64,000 nucleotides of DNA from Odontocerum albicorne (Eukaryota; Arthropoda; Insecta; Trichoptera; Odontoceridae), in the NCBI GenBank assembly GCA_949825065.1, contig OX463841.1:18856479-18920478 (forward strand). Direction: 5' to 3'. Under the pieces are notes generated by a model. That model worked only from the letters and a program-made list of their open reading frames with translations, made no database searches and was not told the DNA's origin. Made by a program: the position numbers and the translations under genes. The stretch's first letter is position 1; each line of letters begins with the position of its first letter. Shown here piece after piece: positions 49,966-59,944 of the stretch.

Positions 49966-51240
49966 TTGGGTGTACAAATTAGTTTGACCGTTTTTTTGTG
50001 TTCAAAAATGCATTTATTTCTAAACAAAATGAATGAACAGATCAATTAAAGTATTGTCCATCGCTGGCTACTACTTTTTCCCATCTCTGAGGTCATTTTC
50101 GAATTCCATCTCTAAAAAATGACTCATCTTTTGAGGCGATCCAAGTTTGGAGCCAATTTTCGGTTTCTACGAAAGAAGTGAACCGGTGACCTGCCAAATC
50201 GTGCGGCATCCTTCTTAACAACCAGTAATCAGAAGGAGCAATGTCTGGGGAATACGGCAGGTGCGGTAAAACATCCCATTTGAGCGTTTCCAAATATTTT
50301 TTTACGACTTTTGCAACATGAAGCCGAGCGTTGTCATGAAGAAGAATAACCGGCCGTTTTTCTCGCAATGCACGGCTCAAACAAATTAATTGTAGCCGAT
50401 ACCAATCGCCCGTAATGGAATCGCCAGGTTTCAGCACCTCATAGTAAACAACGCCCCTTTGGTCCCACCAGGTACAGAGAGTGATCTTCAAACCATGTAT
50501 GTTCAGTTTTGGTGTTGATGTTGAGGTCGATGGCAACGATTGACCGGGCTTAGCGTAGTATTTTTTCTTCTTGGGTTTGTCGTAGAATATCCACTTCTCA
50601 TCTCCAGTTACAATCCGATGCAAAAAACCTTTTCTTTGTTGCCATTGAATCAGCTGCTCGCAAGTGAAAAATCGCCTTTCAACGTCTTTCGGTTTCAGAT
50701 CATAAGGCACCCAATTTCCTTGTTTTTGAATCATTCCCATGGCTCTCAATCGTACAGAAACGGCTTATTGAGTCACTCCCAATGATTCTACAAGCTCCTC
50801 TTGCGTTTGACTCTGATCTTCTTCGAGTAATGCCTCTAATTCTTTGTCCTCGAATTTTTTTGGCTGTCCAGAGCGAGGCTTGTCTTCGACGCTGAAATCT
50901 CCATCCTTGAAACGTCGAAACCATTCCCTACATGATTTATCAGTTGGAGCAGCGTCACCATAAACTTCGACAAGCATTCGATGGGTTTCAGCTGCACTTT
51001 TCTTCCAATTAAAGCAGAAAATTAAAACCTCCCGCAGATGTTGCTTGGTTAAAACAAAATTCGACATTTTCAACACTGTACAAAACAAGGTTTTTGCATG
51101 AAACTCAAAGCGATATAAACTGAATATTATTGGCAGATGTCTAACCTCTCTGAAACCGCCAAAATCGGCTGTCACTATGAACCATTCATAACAGCCAGAG
51201 CCATCTTTTGGAAACGGACCGAACTAATTTGTACTCCCAA
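49966..51240 (-). mobile_element. Mariner A4, nested in E3
   Basis: TA at 49964-49965 and 51241-51242. Left (3') TIR TTGGGTGTACAAATTAGTTT, right (5') TIR complement of TTGGGAGTACAAATTAGTTC. Orientation is opposite to the host gene. Confidence 0.92.
50042..51067 (-). pseudogene. Mariner A4 transposase, one nonsense and an 8-codon deletion
   Basis: ATG 51067 (MSNFVLTKQHLREV) to TGA 50044-50042, 342 codons. The in-frame stop is at 50767-50765 (TAA from CAA in VTQQAV). A 24-bp in-frame deletion just before VILLHDNA removes the EYEQRHDK segment present in A3. GDEKWIF, LLHDNARLH and SPDIAPSDYW remain. Confidence 0.9.
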
Positions 51241-51307
51241 TACAATAAATGTGTATTTTCTATAAAAAAATTCCAGTTTCATATTTACAGACCTGATACA
51301 TTCTTAC

Positions 51308-51440
51308 CAGTTGTTTTCATTTCCTCTCCTATTTTACTCCAGATAGTATTCTTAAACTCTGTGTTCATGTATTTTGGATTGGACAGATCATACAACGAGG
51401 GATAGTGGCGCACTAACTCAATAAGTTTTTCGTCATTCAT
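51308..51440 (-). pseudogene. Harbinger accessory protein, MADF-like first exon
   Basis: Minus strand ATG at 51440: MNDEKLIELVRHYPSLYDLS followed by NPKYMNTEFKNTIWSKIGEE and MKTTG. The pattern LIxLVxxYPxLYDxxxPxY...W.xIxEEM is the N-terminal half of a MADF (Myb/SANT-like) DNA-binding domain, which PIF/Harbinger elements often encode next to the nuclease. A GTAAGA donor follows at 51307, so this looks like exon 1. Mariner E3 would lie in the intron. The downstream exon was not found. Confidence 0.6.
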
Positions 51441-51577
51441 GTTTCTGATAAAACAATATAAATAAAACAAATAAAAACAAAACGAAATGTTAAAAAAAAA
51501 ACAAAAAATAAATCAATAAAAATCACGGCCGTGATATCAAAAATATCATCCAAAAGTAATTTGATGTTCACTGTACG

Positions 51578-51850
51578 GTGACGGTGACATCACTGTTTGC
51601 ACGGTCGCGCGCCGACGAGTATGAACAAGACCCTTCAAATCCATAGAAGAATATTTTTGACCATGTCGGTTTAATCACGGGCCGGTCACGTCACTGATGT
51701 GTGTAAATAGACCTTGACGGCGACAGCACGGTCGCGCGCTGGACGAGTATGAACAAGACCCTTCAAATTCATAGAATATTTTTGACCTTGTCGGTTTAAT
51801 CACGGGCCGGTCACAGTACTGTCACGTCACTAATGTGTGTAAATCGACCT
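51578..51850. repeat. Duplicated Harbinger right subterminal region
   Basis: Two direct copies of about 135 bp (about 51580-51715 and 51716-51851). Each runs from a 'cacggtcgcgcgc' motif through 'gagtatgaacaagaccc' and 'aatcacgggccggtcac' to the terminus GTGTAAATMGACCTT. Only the outer copy is flanked by the TAA duplication. Confidence 0.85.
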
Positions 51851-52299
51851 TAAGTGTGACAATGATTCAATGCCACATACATGCATATTGATAGGACCTC
51901 TGTATCAATACTCCGTCTGAGGAGGTACTCTTTTGATCTTCTCACATGGGTAGATCTTTTTTGTTTTTGGGAGTTTCAAACTTTTGACTTGAATCCAGCT
52001 ATATAATATGCTATTCTCCCAGTCCAGTGCTCAGTTAATTTCTACCCATCAAGGGCACAACATTAACCAAATGTTAATTTTTTACTCTTTTTTTATTTTA
52101 ATGGTAAGAATATGTTTTGTAGTTTAATGTTCTGAAAGCAGAACGTGTTTGATATAATATGTGACTATCGATCCTTAACCCAGAACTCCCGCTAAAGTGC
52201 AATCATTTTGTGCAACAGACGACATCTTAATGTTGTGAGTCATCCATTTTCCTTAATCCCCTTTATCTTTGTTTAGTTCACGCAAATGCTTCAAAGTTT

Positions 52300-52410
52300 G
52301 TGTATGGATGTAGAAGAGACAAAAGATATATGTCGCGATAGGAAAGTCTGGCACTTTGTCCTATCTGCCTGCCTTTATAAGGAAACAACGTGATGGTATG
52401 TAAGTATGTT
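52300..52410 (+). repeat. Dispersed repeat, LINE-tail-like
   Basis: Second copy of the repeat at 43170-43290. The plus frame gives MDVEETKDICRDRKVWHFVL then SACLYKE, resembling a LINE protein tail. It ends about 30 bp before the next ATPAF2 exon. Confidence 0.4.
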
Positions 52411-52440
52411 GTAGGTATTTAATTCCCTTTTTTACTTTAG

Positions 52441-52556
52441 GTTTCACATTTGGTGTAGATACATTGAAATCTGTGATACTAATGTTGGCTTGTGTCGAGA
52501 GACATCTCACTCCGGAACAAGCTGTTTATTTATCACGATTAGAAGAAGAACATCAG
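52441..52556 (+). CDS. ATPAF2: ATPAF2 (ATP12) exon
   Basis: AG at 52439-52440. Two bases complete the split Gly codon, then 38 codons: FTFGVDTLKSVILMLACVER and HLTPEQAVYLSRLEEEHQ. Donor GTGAGA at 52557, phase 0. The LTxEQAVxLSRLEEExQ motif is a hallmark of the ATP12 C-terminal domain. Confidence 0.94.
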
Positions 52557-54287
52557 GTGAGAAGTTTATTCTTATAATTTGCTCGTGAAAGTTAATTTTA
52601 TATGTAGAGTAATATAGTATGCAAAATTCAATTTTCTTGTATTATATACAAATATTTTACTTTTTTCAATTAGTCTAGCAATGATTAAAAAGAGAAAAAT
52701 ACACAATGTTTGAGAAATAAAAAGTCTATGCCGCAAATATTTCTAGATTACAATTGACTTCGGAATACGATCAAATCTCCAAATTGCAAAATTTTTATCT
52801 TGAGTTTATTGTATTGAAATATATTAAGGCTAAATAATTTGGTTGAAATCTCAATTTTATGCTATCTTTTATTTATTTTTTGAGAGAAAAGAATCGCAGA
52901 TTATGGAAATATAATTTGGGCTACCTTATGGATAAACTTTATGGAATATTTACAATAACAAATAAGGGAAAAAATAAATCTCGTACTCGGTGCGGTGAAA
53001 AACTCGATCAGATGCACTTATGTATTCGTTTAAATTATTGCAACTTTGCTTATTCATAAGGATTTTTTTATTATACTGTTGTTTCCCCAGATCCTTAAAA
53101 TATTGCAGTATTCTTGCGTGATGATCATTATATTTTTATTTACTTAAAAGGATCTTCTAGTTTTGTAACATTTATATTTTATATATTATTTTCCAAACTG
53201 ATTGCATATCTCAACATTTTTCCAATCTCCTAATTCCCTTTATAGGTAAAGATAATAATGAGTTAATTTAACTTCATACAATCGTTTGATAAAACTTTTA
53301 AATATTAAAAAGTGTAATGCAAATTAAAAAATACAAGAAACTGTAAAAATATTCTCTTCTATTTTACTTAAATAAGTTGAACTAAAAATCACATTTATCA
53401 GATCTGTAAATATGAAACCGGAATTTATCTTATAGAAAATACACATTTATTGTATGAAAATGGTAAAAAATATTTTATTCAAAGTATTGCCCATCGCTAG
53501 CTACAAATTTTTCTCATCTCTGGCAATTTGTGGATGCCACGCCAAAAAAACTGTTGCTCTTTTGAGGCAAACCAATCATCGAGCCATTTTCATAAGAAGT
53601 GAAGCGCTGCTCAGCAAGTGCGTGTCCCATCGATGCAAATAAGTAGTAATTGTATGGAGCCAAGTCTGGTGAGTAAGCTGCATGCGAAAGTATTTGCCAA
53701 CTAAACACCTCAATCGTTTCCTTGACCGGTTTTGCTGTGTGCGATGGTGCATTATCATGAAGCAAAATCACTTGTATGTTGCCTCTTTTGATATTCTGGT
53801 TGTTTTTCACGCAATGCTTGGTTCAAATCCATCATTTGTTGTCGGTAGCGTTCAGTATTAACGGTTTCGCCAGGTTTTAGCAGCTCATAATAGATAACAC
53901 CTTTCTGATCCCACCAAACACAAGAAAAAGGCGCCAATGACGCAATTTGACAGTCACTACATTGACAATTAGAGCCATCTATGAGCAAATTCCGGTTTCA
54001 TATTTACAGACCTGATATTTATAAAAAAGCATATTATTTTATGTTAGAAGATTCCTAATGTAATGTCAGAAATGCAATGAGCCTAGTGAGATGGCTGATA
54101 TAAACAGTTGTCTTAAGTAAAAATATGAAAATTTAAAAACAAAATATTTTGAATCGTACAGTTTTGTTTCAGTCTGGCTATTGGGGGCGAGTGGAATGGG
54201 CACATGATTTAAGTCAACAAGAACTTCAAGCTAGGTTGTCTGCTGCGGTACTCTTTGTACATTTTAATTCAGTCTGTTTTGTTTCAG
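52557..54287 (+). other. ATPAF2: ATPAF2 last intron (if the second acceptor is used)
   Basis: Contains mariner E4 (53398-54015) and the first copy of the duplicated acceptor-plus-exon (54161-54271). The part before 53398 is AT-rich with nothing recognised. Confidence 0.8.
53398..54015 (-). mobile_element. Mariner E4, internally deleted, 618 bp
   Basis: TA at 53396-53397 and 54016-54017. Both Mos1-like E-type TIRs are present (TCAGATCTGTAAATATGAAA and complement). The coding remnants on the minus strand run from the WWDQKGVIYYELLKPGE block to about the C-terminus (LLHDNAPSHTA, YSPDLAPYNYYLF). The first two-thirds of the gene is deleted at about 53930, joining 5' UTR-like sequence to the middle. 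The third catalytic Asp is changed (PYNYY). Confidence 0.9.
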
Positions 54288-54386
54288 TCTGGCTATTGGG
54301 GGCGAGTGGAATGGGCACATGATTTAAGTCAACAAGAACTTCAAGCTAGGTTGTCTGCTGCGGTACTCTTTGTACATTTTAATTCA
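54161..54386 (+). repeat. ATPAF2: Perfect 111-bp tandem duplication of exon start and acceptor
   Basis: 54161-54271 and 54276-54386 are identical, separated by GTCT. The period is 115 bp. Each copy contains TTTGTTTCAG and the first 99 bp of the ATPAF2 terminal exon. Confidence 0.97.
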
Positions 54387-54434
54387 TTTCAAAGTAACAC
54401 GGTTTCAAAAGTTGTTAATCGCAATGTGCAATAG
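54288..54434 (+). CDS. ATPAF2: ATPAF2 (ATP12) terminal exon
   Basis: AG at 54286-54287, 48 codons, TAG at 54432-54434. It encodes SGYWGRVEWAHDLSQQELQA, RLSAAVLFVHFNS and FQSNTVSKVVNRNVQ. It joins phase 0 to ...LEEEHQ, giving the conserved LEEExQ..WGxVEWAHDxxxxELxAR...LFxH end of ATP12. The earlier identical acceptor at 54171-54172 would also join in phase. It would read into GTCT and the second copy with a shifted frame, ending in TGA at 54320-54322, and so replace the last 15 residues with about 16 unrelated ones. This copy, which leads to the conserved end, is the one annotated. Confidence 0.92.
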   Translation, partial: SGYWGRVEWAHDLSQQELQARLSAAVLFVHFNSFQSNTVSKVVNRNVQ

Positions 54435-55500
54435 AAAAATGTTATGAATGTTTGTAGTCTGTTTATTTATTAAGCTATAAATGTACTAGAAATTTAATTT
54501 GAGTTTTACATTATTGACCACATTTAAAACAATTTCATAAAAAAAATCATCATCTATCCCTATACATTCCATCAGAAACACGAATGCCATAAAACCCCTC
54601 CATCCAAGTAAGTCGACATCCTAACACTCCCGTCTTTTCATTTTAAGTCAAGACTATTAATCTTCATATAACATATTTGTGTGGCGTAGGATGGGTGTCA
54701 AGCTCCTTGCAGATGATAGAACAGTGCAGCTCTTAACCAGTTAGTTCCCCAGCGGCATCCTCAATACTTGACTCCAACACCACAATGCCTCGCCCGTATT
54801 GTGCTCAACCTACCACTGTGTCCAAAGATAAGTCATCTCATTTGTCACATGGTTGTACTGACACCCATCACCCTCTGATCTTAAAACTGAGTTATTAACT
54901 TTTAACAAAAAAAATAATATATTCTTTGTATAATACATATGCACATTTTTATTTCATGTGTTACAAAAGGTAAATCACGCTGATGCAAACATCATCATGG
55001 TAAGCGGATACCTACTGCATTCTTCTCTGGTACTTTTTATTTTTTTACTAAAAGTTATATGAAGCTGGTTTAATATTATGAAATATAAAATTTTCAACAA
55101 AAACAGTGTAATATCGGTTTGATTTATAAGTATAAAAAAATTTAAAAAATATAACTGTTTTTGAATATTCAAATTATGGTTTTCTGTAACATTAAGAAGT
55201 AATGAGTAAAAATTACTATTGAAATCAATATTTTGGACTTAGTATACAAGTTTCCTTTTCAAAATAATGAGTCAAAATCTTCTAGCAGTGAGATATATGA
55301 CAATTGACTGTTAACTTAGTTTTCAAATCATATTAAGGTTTGGTTGTGTTCGCTATAGTGTCTTGCAATGTTTCATCTTTATAATTTATCTTTTTGGTTG
55401 GATATTGGAATTGTTTTCCTTATGAAAACTTTAGTAGTGTTCAAACATTATTTATTTTTTTATCCACTTTGCGCGGATTTCTCCTGTTACACAAAGAAGG
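54435..55500. other. Downstream of ATPAF2, no gene recognised
   Basis: The 3' UTR presumably starts here, but no clear AATAAA lies within the first 300 bp. The less AT-rich stretch 54640-54900 shows no coding frame. Confidence 0.4.
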
Positions 55501-55509
55501 TCTGTTTCT

Positions 55510-56330
55510 AGAGTTAGCTTATTCGTTAGGAAGAATATCAGCCAGGATTCTTCTCATACTGCTAGATGGTGCCGAGAATATATCCACAGTGTCATTCAGT
55601 CGGTTCAATATCTCTATACCACGAGTGACTGAGTGTTTAGCCATCATATTCATTCTGTAAGTTGGTATGTAGAACAGAGGGTGATTCCTTGCACGGCTAT
55701 ATTTATTAGGTGCATATAAACTTAGTGCTTCTAGAATCGCGGGACATTTAAAGCAACCTTGAAAAACCTTTAGTAGGAATATCGCAATGGTTTCCTGCCT
55801 TCTTGTTTCGAGGCTTCTATAGTTACACACCGTGAGAAGTTTGACATGGTGAGCATATTTTGGATAATCGCCTTTTATTCTGTACCATAGATATCTGAGG
55901 GTATTTTTTTGTATTCTATATTGTTTTTATATTTGAGTTGATAAGGAGCCCAAACTGTAGATGCATATTCTAATTTGGTTCTTATTAGATAATTATATAA
56001 GTTTTGAAGGATATCGGTACTGTTAAATTCTCTTGATATTCTCATTATAAAACCCGAGTAGTTTGTAACAGTCCGATATCAAACGCGAAACATGGTTAAC
56101 GAATGTGAGTCCAACATCAAAGGTTATGCCCAAATCTTTGAATTCAGAAACTCTGTTTAATGCCACTCCACTGTATAGTATACTGATGGTGGATTGGTGA
56201 AAACGATCGACTATAGAATACACAGACATATTTATTTATGTTGAACAGGAGATGATTTTGCTCAGTCCAGGAAACTAGAGAATCTAGGTCCTGTTGTCTG
56301 AACAAAATTCCAAGCTAAGTTCTTAATATT
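55510..56330 (-). pseudogene. Jockey-like LINE, reverse transcriptase C-terminal remnant
   Basis: Minus-strand pieces in order: QQDLDSLVSWTEQNHLLFNI, SVYSIVDRFHQSTISILYSG, VSEFKDLGITFDVGLTFVNH, NLYNYLIRTKLEYASTVWAP and RSLETRRQETIAIFLLKVFQ. This is the thumb-to-C-terminus signature of jockey-type LINE RTs (FKDLGxxxD...H...LVRxxLEYASxVWxP...RSLExRR). Several frame breaks. The 5' part is missing. Confidence 0.8.
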
Positions 56331-56403
56331 ATAACAAGAGTTTTTGATATGTAATAAAAATATTAATTTACATCATAAGATCTATTGTAATTTTCAAGCT
56401 CTA

Positions 56404-57313
56404 CGAGGGTAGTTTGAAAAGTTTGGTAAAAAAGCAAGTAAAAAATATTTTTTTGAAGAAAAAAACTATTTTATTATTCAACAGTCTCCATTGAGGGCTA
56501 CACACTTGGTCAAGCAAGCGATTTTCCAATTATTTTATCCTGTCTGATAAATAGGTTTTGTCCAACTCTGCAAAATAGTCTGATTTGACAAAAATATTTA
56601 CCACCGAGCCAATTTTTTACAGGGAACAGGGAGAAGTCGTATGGGGCCAAATCCGGGGTGTGTGTTGAATGAAGAACCAATTCAAAGCCCAATTTTGCCT
56701 TTGCAATGGCAATTTATGGGACGGCATGTCCTGGTAAAAGAGCACTTTTTGAGCGTCAATCTTGGATGTTTTTCCTTCATCTTTCAAATGGTCCAATAAT
56801 GCCGCATAATGGTCTCCCGTTATATTCTTACCTTTTTTCAAGTAGTCAGTTATTATGGTTCCTTGGGAATCCCAAAAACAGTGGCCATCACCTTCCCATC
56901 AACTGGTGAAAGTATGCTGAAAAAGACAAAATGCTCTGCCTTTTTCAGCGTACTTTCACCAGTTGTTCATTGTTTTTACTGCTGTTTGGGTGTTCTGTTA
57001 TGTAATGATGGCTCCAAGTTTTATCCACAGTCACGAATTGATACAAAAAGTCCTTCGGATTGCAATTAAACATCGCCAAACGCTGCATTAAAATGTCTTT
57101 TCAAGTGCGTTTTTGGTCGACAATCAACTATTGTGGCACCCATCGCGCAGACAGCATTTTTAACATGCAATTTTTCATGTAGGCAAATGTCAAAGTGATT
57201 GATTCAGATGACAGTGTAAATTTTAACAGAGGTCATTTGAGGAATACCAGCAGTGATGTCATTTCATGAATTGTGGCACCATCTCATAGAAATTTACTAA
57301 ACAACTACCCTCG
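56404..57313 (-). mobile_element. Mariner H1, decayed and shortened (910 bp)
   Basis: TA at 56402-56403 and 57314-57315. Inverted termini CGAGGGTAGTTTGAAAAG and, from the other strand, CGAGGGTAGTTGTTTAG. Minus-strand remnants: KKGKNITGDHYAALLDHLKD, FYQDMPSHK and HTPDLAPYDFSLF. The HTH and DETW regions are partly deleted or scrambled. Confidence 0.85.
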
Positions 57314-57315
57314 TA

Positions 57316-57892
57316 TATAAATTAAATAAACGAATAACCAGTATTTTGTAGACTGAAATAATGACCACTTGATATCATGAATTATACTGTTTCTAACAAT
57401 GCTAAATTTACTAATGTCACCAAATTCTGTTTTTCAAGTTATCCAATGATAAATATCTAAAATATGTAAGGCCTAAAAATAAAAAAATAGGTAAGTTATG
57501 TTTTTTTAAGATATATCATGAATAGAAAAAAGGATAACCATATTAACATAATTTTAAAATGTAAAATGTTATATTTTTTCGATCATTGAAATGTTAATAA
57601 TAATACCAGAATAATATTCCAGTTAACATTATTCAAATTAATATCCAATACTTAAGTTTGTCGAACAATTTCGTCAGTTTCTAGTGAAAGGTTTTTGGAC
57701 ACATGATAAAATTAATTTTCTTTTCTTGGCTCATGTAAATAAAAAATAATGTATATAGTTTGTATTTAGTTCTTGATGTTGAATACTTTGAGAATAACAC
57801 TTTGGCCAAGTTATATTGCCAACTCTCGCTGTAAATGGTATGTCATGAGTAGACATTTCAAAATCGTTTCTATGAGGTAAAAATATTAAAAG
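57316..57892. other. Intergenic AT-rich sequence
   Basis: Nothing recognised. Confidence 0.5.
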
Positions 57893-58060
57893 GGGTTATT
57901 GCCATGTGGCATTCTCATACAATCAACTAGAAAGATGTTAAAGAAGCCTGAAGTGAGAACCAGACTGATAACCTTTTTTTTTTTAAATTGAGTACCAACA
58001 GATATTGAACCCACCGCCTCCGGGTCAGAAGACAGGCGTATTACCAACTATGCCGTAGAG
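57893..58060 (-). repeat. SINE split by the hAT element (main part)
   Basis: The SINE body ('gccatgtggc', 'agaaagatgtt') and a B-box-like GGGTTCAATATC on the minus strand lead to the A-box region at 58040-58060. There the hAT element begins. The head continues at 63350-63365 ('atagaggttgtc'). Confidence 0.75.
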
Positions 58061-59944
58061 CAGGGGTCACCAAACTTTTTGAGAAACGGGTCGGATTGAA
58101 ATTTTTAAAAACATGGGGTAGACGAAAAATATTCTTATTGAAATCCTATTAGAACATTAGTTTACATTGCATGTGTAAACAAATATAGTTTATATTGGAA
58201 TTTATTATGGAAAATATGTATTAAAATGTATGTGTATCCATATTGTACATCTAATTAAAAAGGGGGAAGTAATAATAAAGATATTCTCATTTTTAGATTT
58301 ATTTATTGAATTTGCGTATAATTAAAACAATTAAGAGAAATAATACATATAGGAACATTAAATTACACACATACATATGTTTAAATACTAGCATGTTTAC
58401 TGAATAAACAAAATACTGATTAGTGCGAAGTGTGCGCTTGTTTGGATAAACTGATTTCTTTTAAAATTGAGATACCAATTGGCAAATAATTTTCTAGGTG
58501 TAAGTCAGTTAAACGTGATCAATTTTATGTATTTTAGTTTAGAAAAGGTTTGTTCACATAAATATAAATATGTGCTACCAAAAGGTTTGTTCACATAAAT
58601 ATAAATATGTGCTACCAAAAAAGATATTATTTTTCTAGCATTGTTTTTAGTTTGGGATAATCGAATTCCTCTAATTTATCGTAAAATGAAATAAAATTTT
58701 CATTTTTGTTTATCGTCTTCAACCCGCCGAAGATCGATTAATTCAAATTGAAAGACTTCAACGTCGTTGATCGGGATGTCAATTGGATTTTGAAATAATT
58801 AAAATATTTTTGATTTTCCCTTAAAATCAATAAACCGATCCGCAAAAGCTGTCTGAAGTACTTCAATATTTTTAATGCAATCTTCGAGAGGGAAGATGTT
58901 TATCGGTTAAGTTTTAGATAAATTCTCACAACATGAAAAATGGAAAAATTTATATTGAATATGATTTTTAAATAATTCTAGTTTTGTTTCAAATGATATG
59001 TCATAATAGACATTATTAACAAGTTTATCATGTCCTGTAGTTTCCTATTTAAAACATTGAGATATTCACATATATCAGTTAGAAGGTGAGACGCCACAAC
59101 CACTTGGGATTCGATATTTCTAGGACAGGTTTTAATTTCTCATTCATAAATATATCAATTTCCATCCGTAGTTCAAAAAATCGCTAACACTTTTCCACGA
59201 CTCAACCACCGCACTTCAGTATGGTATATTATAACTCAGCTTCTATCATTTCAAGAAAACTTTTGAATTGACGATGATTCAAACCAGTCTTGCGAATGGA
59301 ATTTACTGTTGATATTATAACGGACATTACTGAATCTGCGCCCAAAAACTTTCCACGCAAAGCCTGCTGGTGAACTATGCAATGAAAATGCATGAGTTTT
59401 TGAATACCTTTCTTCTCAAGATATTGATGGAGGTGACCCATGAATCCAATTTTATAACCCATCATATTTTTAGCGCCATCTGTCGTAACAGCTGATAACA
59501 AATTCCAGTTTAATTTTAGGTCATTGATAGTTTCTGATACACATAAGAATATATTTTCACCTGTTTTTCTAACAAACTTTTTAATCCTACTAGTTCTTTC
59601 GTTACTTCAATTTTATTGTTAACGCCGCGGATATAAATTAGTAATTGAGCTGTGTTACTTACATCTTCGCTCTCATCGAGTGCAATTGAAAAATTTGTAA
59701 AGTCGAGAACCTTTTCTTCGAGTTGCTTCTTCACATATATCTTCAACTCTTCTAACTACAGTCGATGTAGATAAACTTACAGCCATAAAATCCTTCACTT
59801 TTTCAGGACATATTTCTTCAGCAAGCGCCAAACAAATTCGTTTGCAAAATCACCATCAATAAAGGGTTCTCCTTCTTCGGCTATAATTTGGCTAGCTCGA
59901 AAACTTGCTCGAACTGTAAATTTTTATTTCTAAAAACAAACATA

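Larger units (their letters stand above)
48094..51296 (+). mobile_element. Mariner E3 (Mos1-like), split by B2 and A4
   Basis: TA at 48092-48093 and 51297-51298. The TIRs CCAGGTCTGTAAATATGAAA and the complement of TCAGGTCTGTAAATATGAAA bound it. Its 5' part is 48094-48346, including the start MSVFVPENYDLRTALIF. Its 3' part is about 49720-49963 (PDLAPSDYYLLASMGHALAE-like, shifted) plus 51243-51296. Most of the transposase middle is lost. A 26-bp stretch (from ACAATACAAGTTTAATAC) occurs twice in the 5' part. Confidence 0.88.
46538..51850 (+). mobile_element. PIF/Harbinger element, 5.3 kb with nested insertions
   Basis: TAA duplications at 46535-46537 and 51851-51853 flank inverted termini AGGTCGATTTACACACATCA and, from the other strand, AGGTCGATTTACACACATTA. 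The TWA-type 3-bp duplication and the two encoded proteins (DDE nuclease on plus, MADF-like on minus) identify PIF/Harbinger. Insertions inside: TTAA MITE 47278-47581, and mariner E3 48094-51296 with B2 and A4 within it. Without them the element would be about 1.8 kb. Confidence 0.88.
45235..52440 (+). other. ATPAF2: ATPAF2 intron, 7.2 kb, carrying the nested Harbinger complex
   Basis: Phase-1 intron. Contents in order: AT-rich DNA (45235-46014), a SINE (46015-46135), the Harbinger element with its nested insertions (46538-51850), AT-rich DNA and a LINE-tail-like repeat (52300-52410). Confidence 0.85.

Noticed and set aside
55394..55660. Plus-strand frame of 88 aa
   Set aside because: Antisense to the jockey-like LINE remnant, which has recognisable RT C-terminal motifs on the minus strand.
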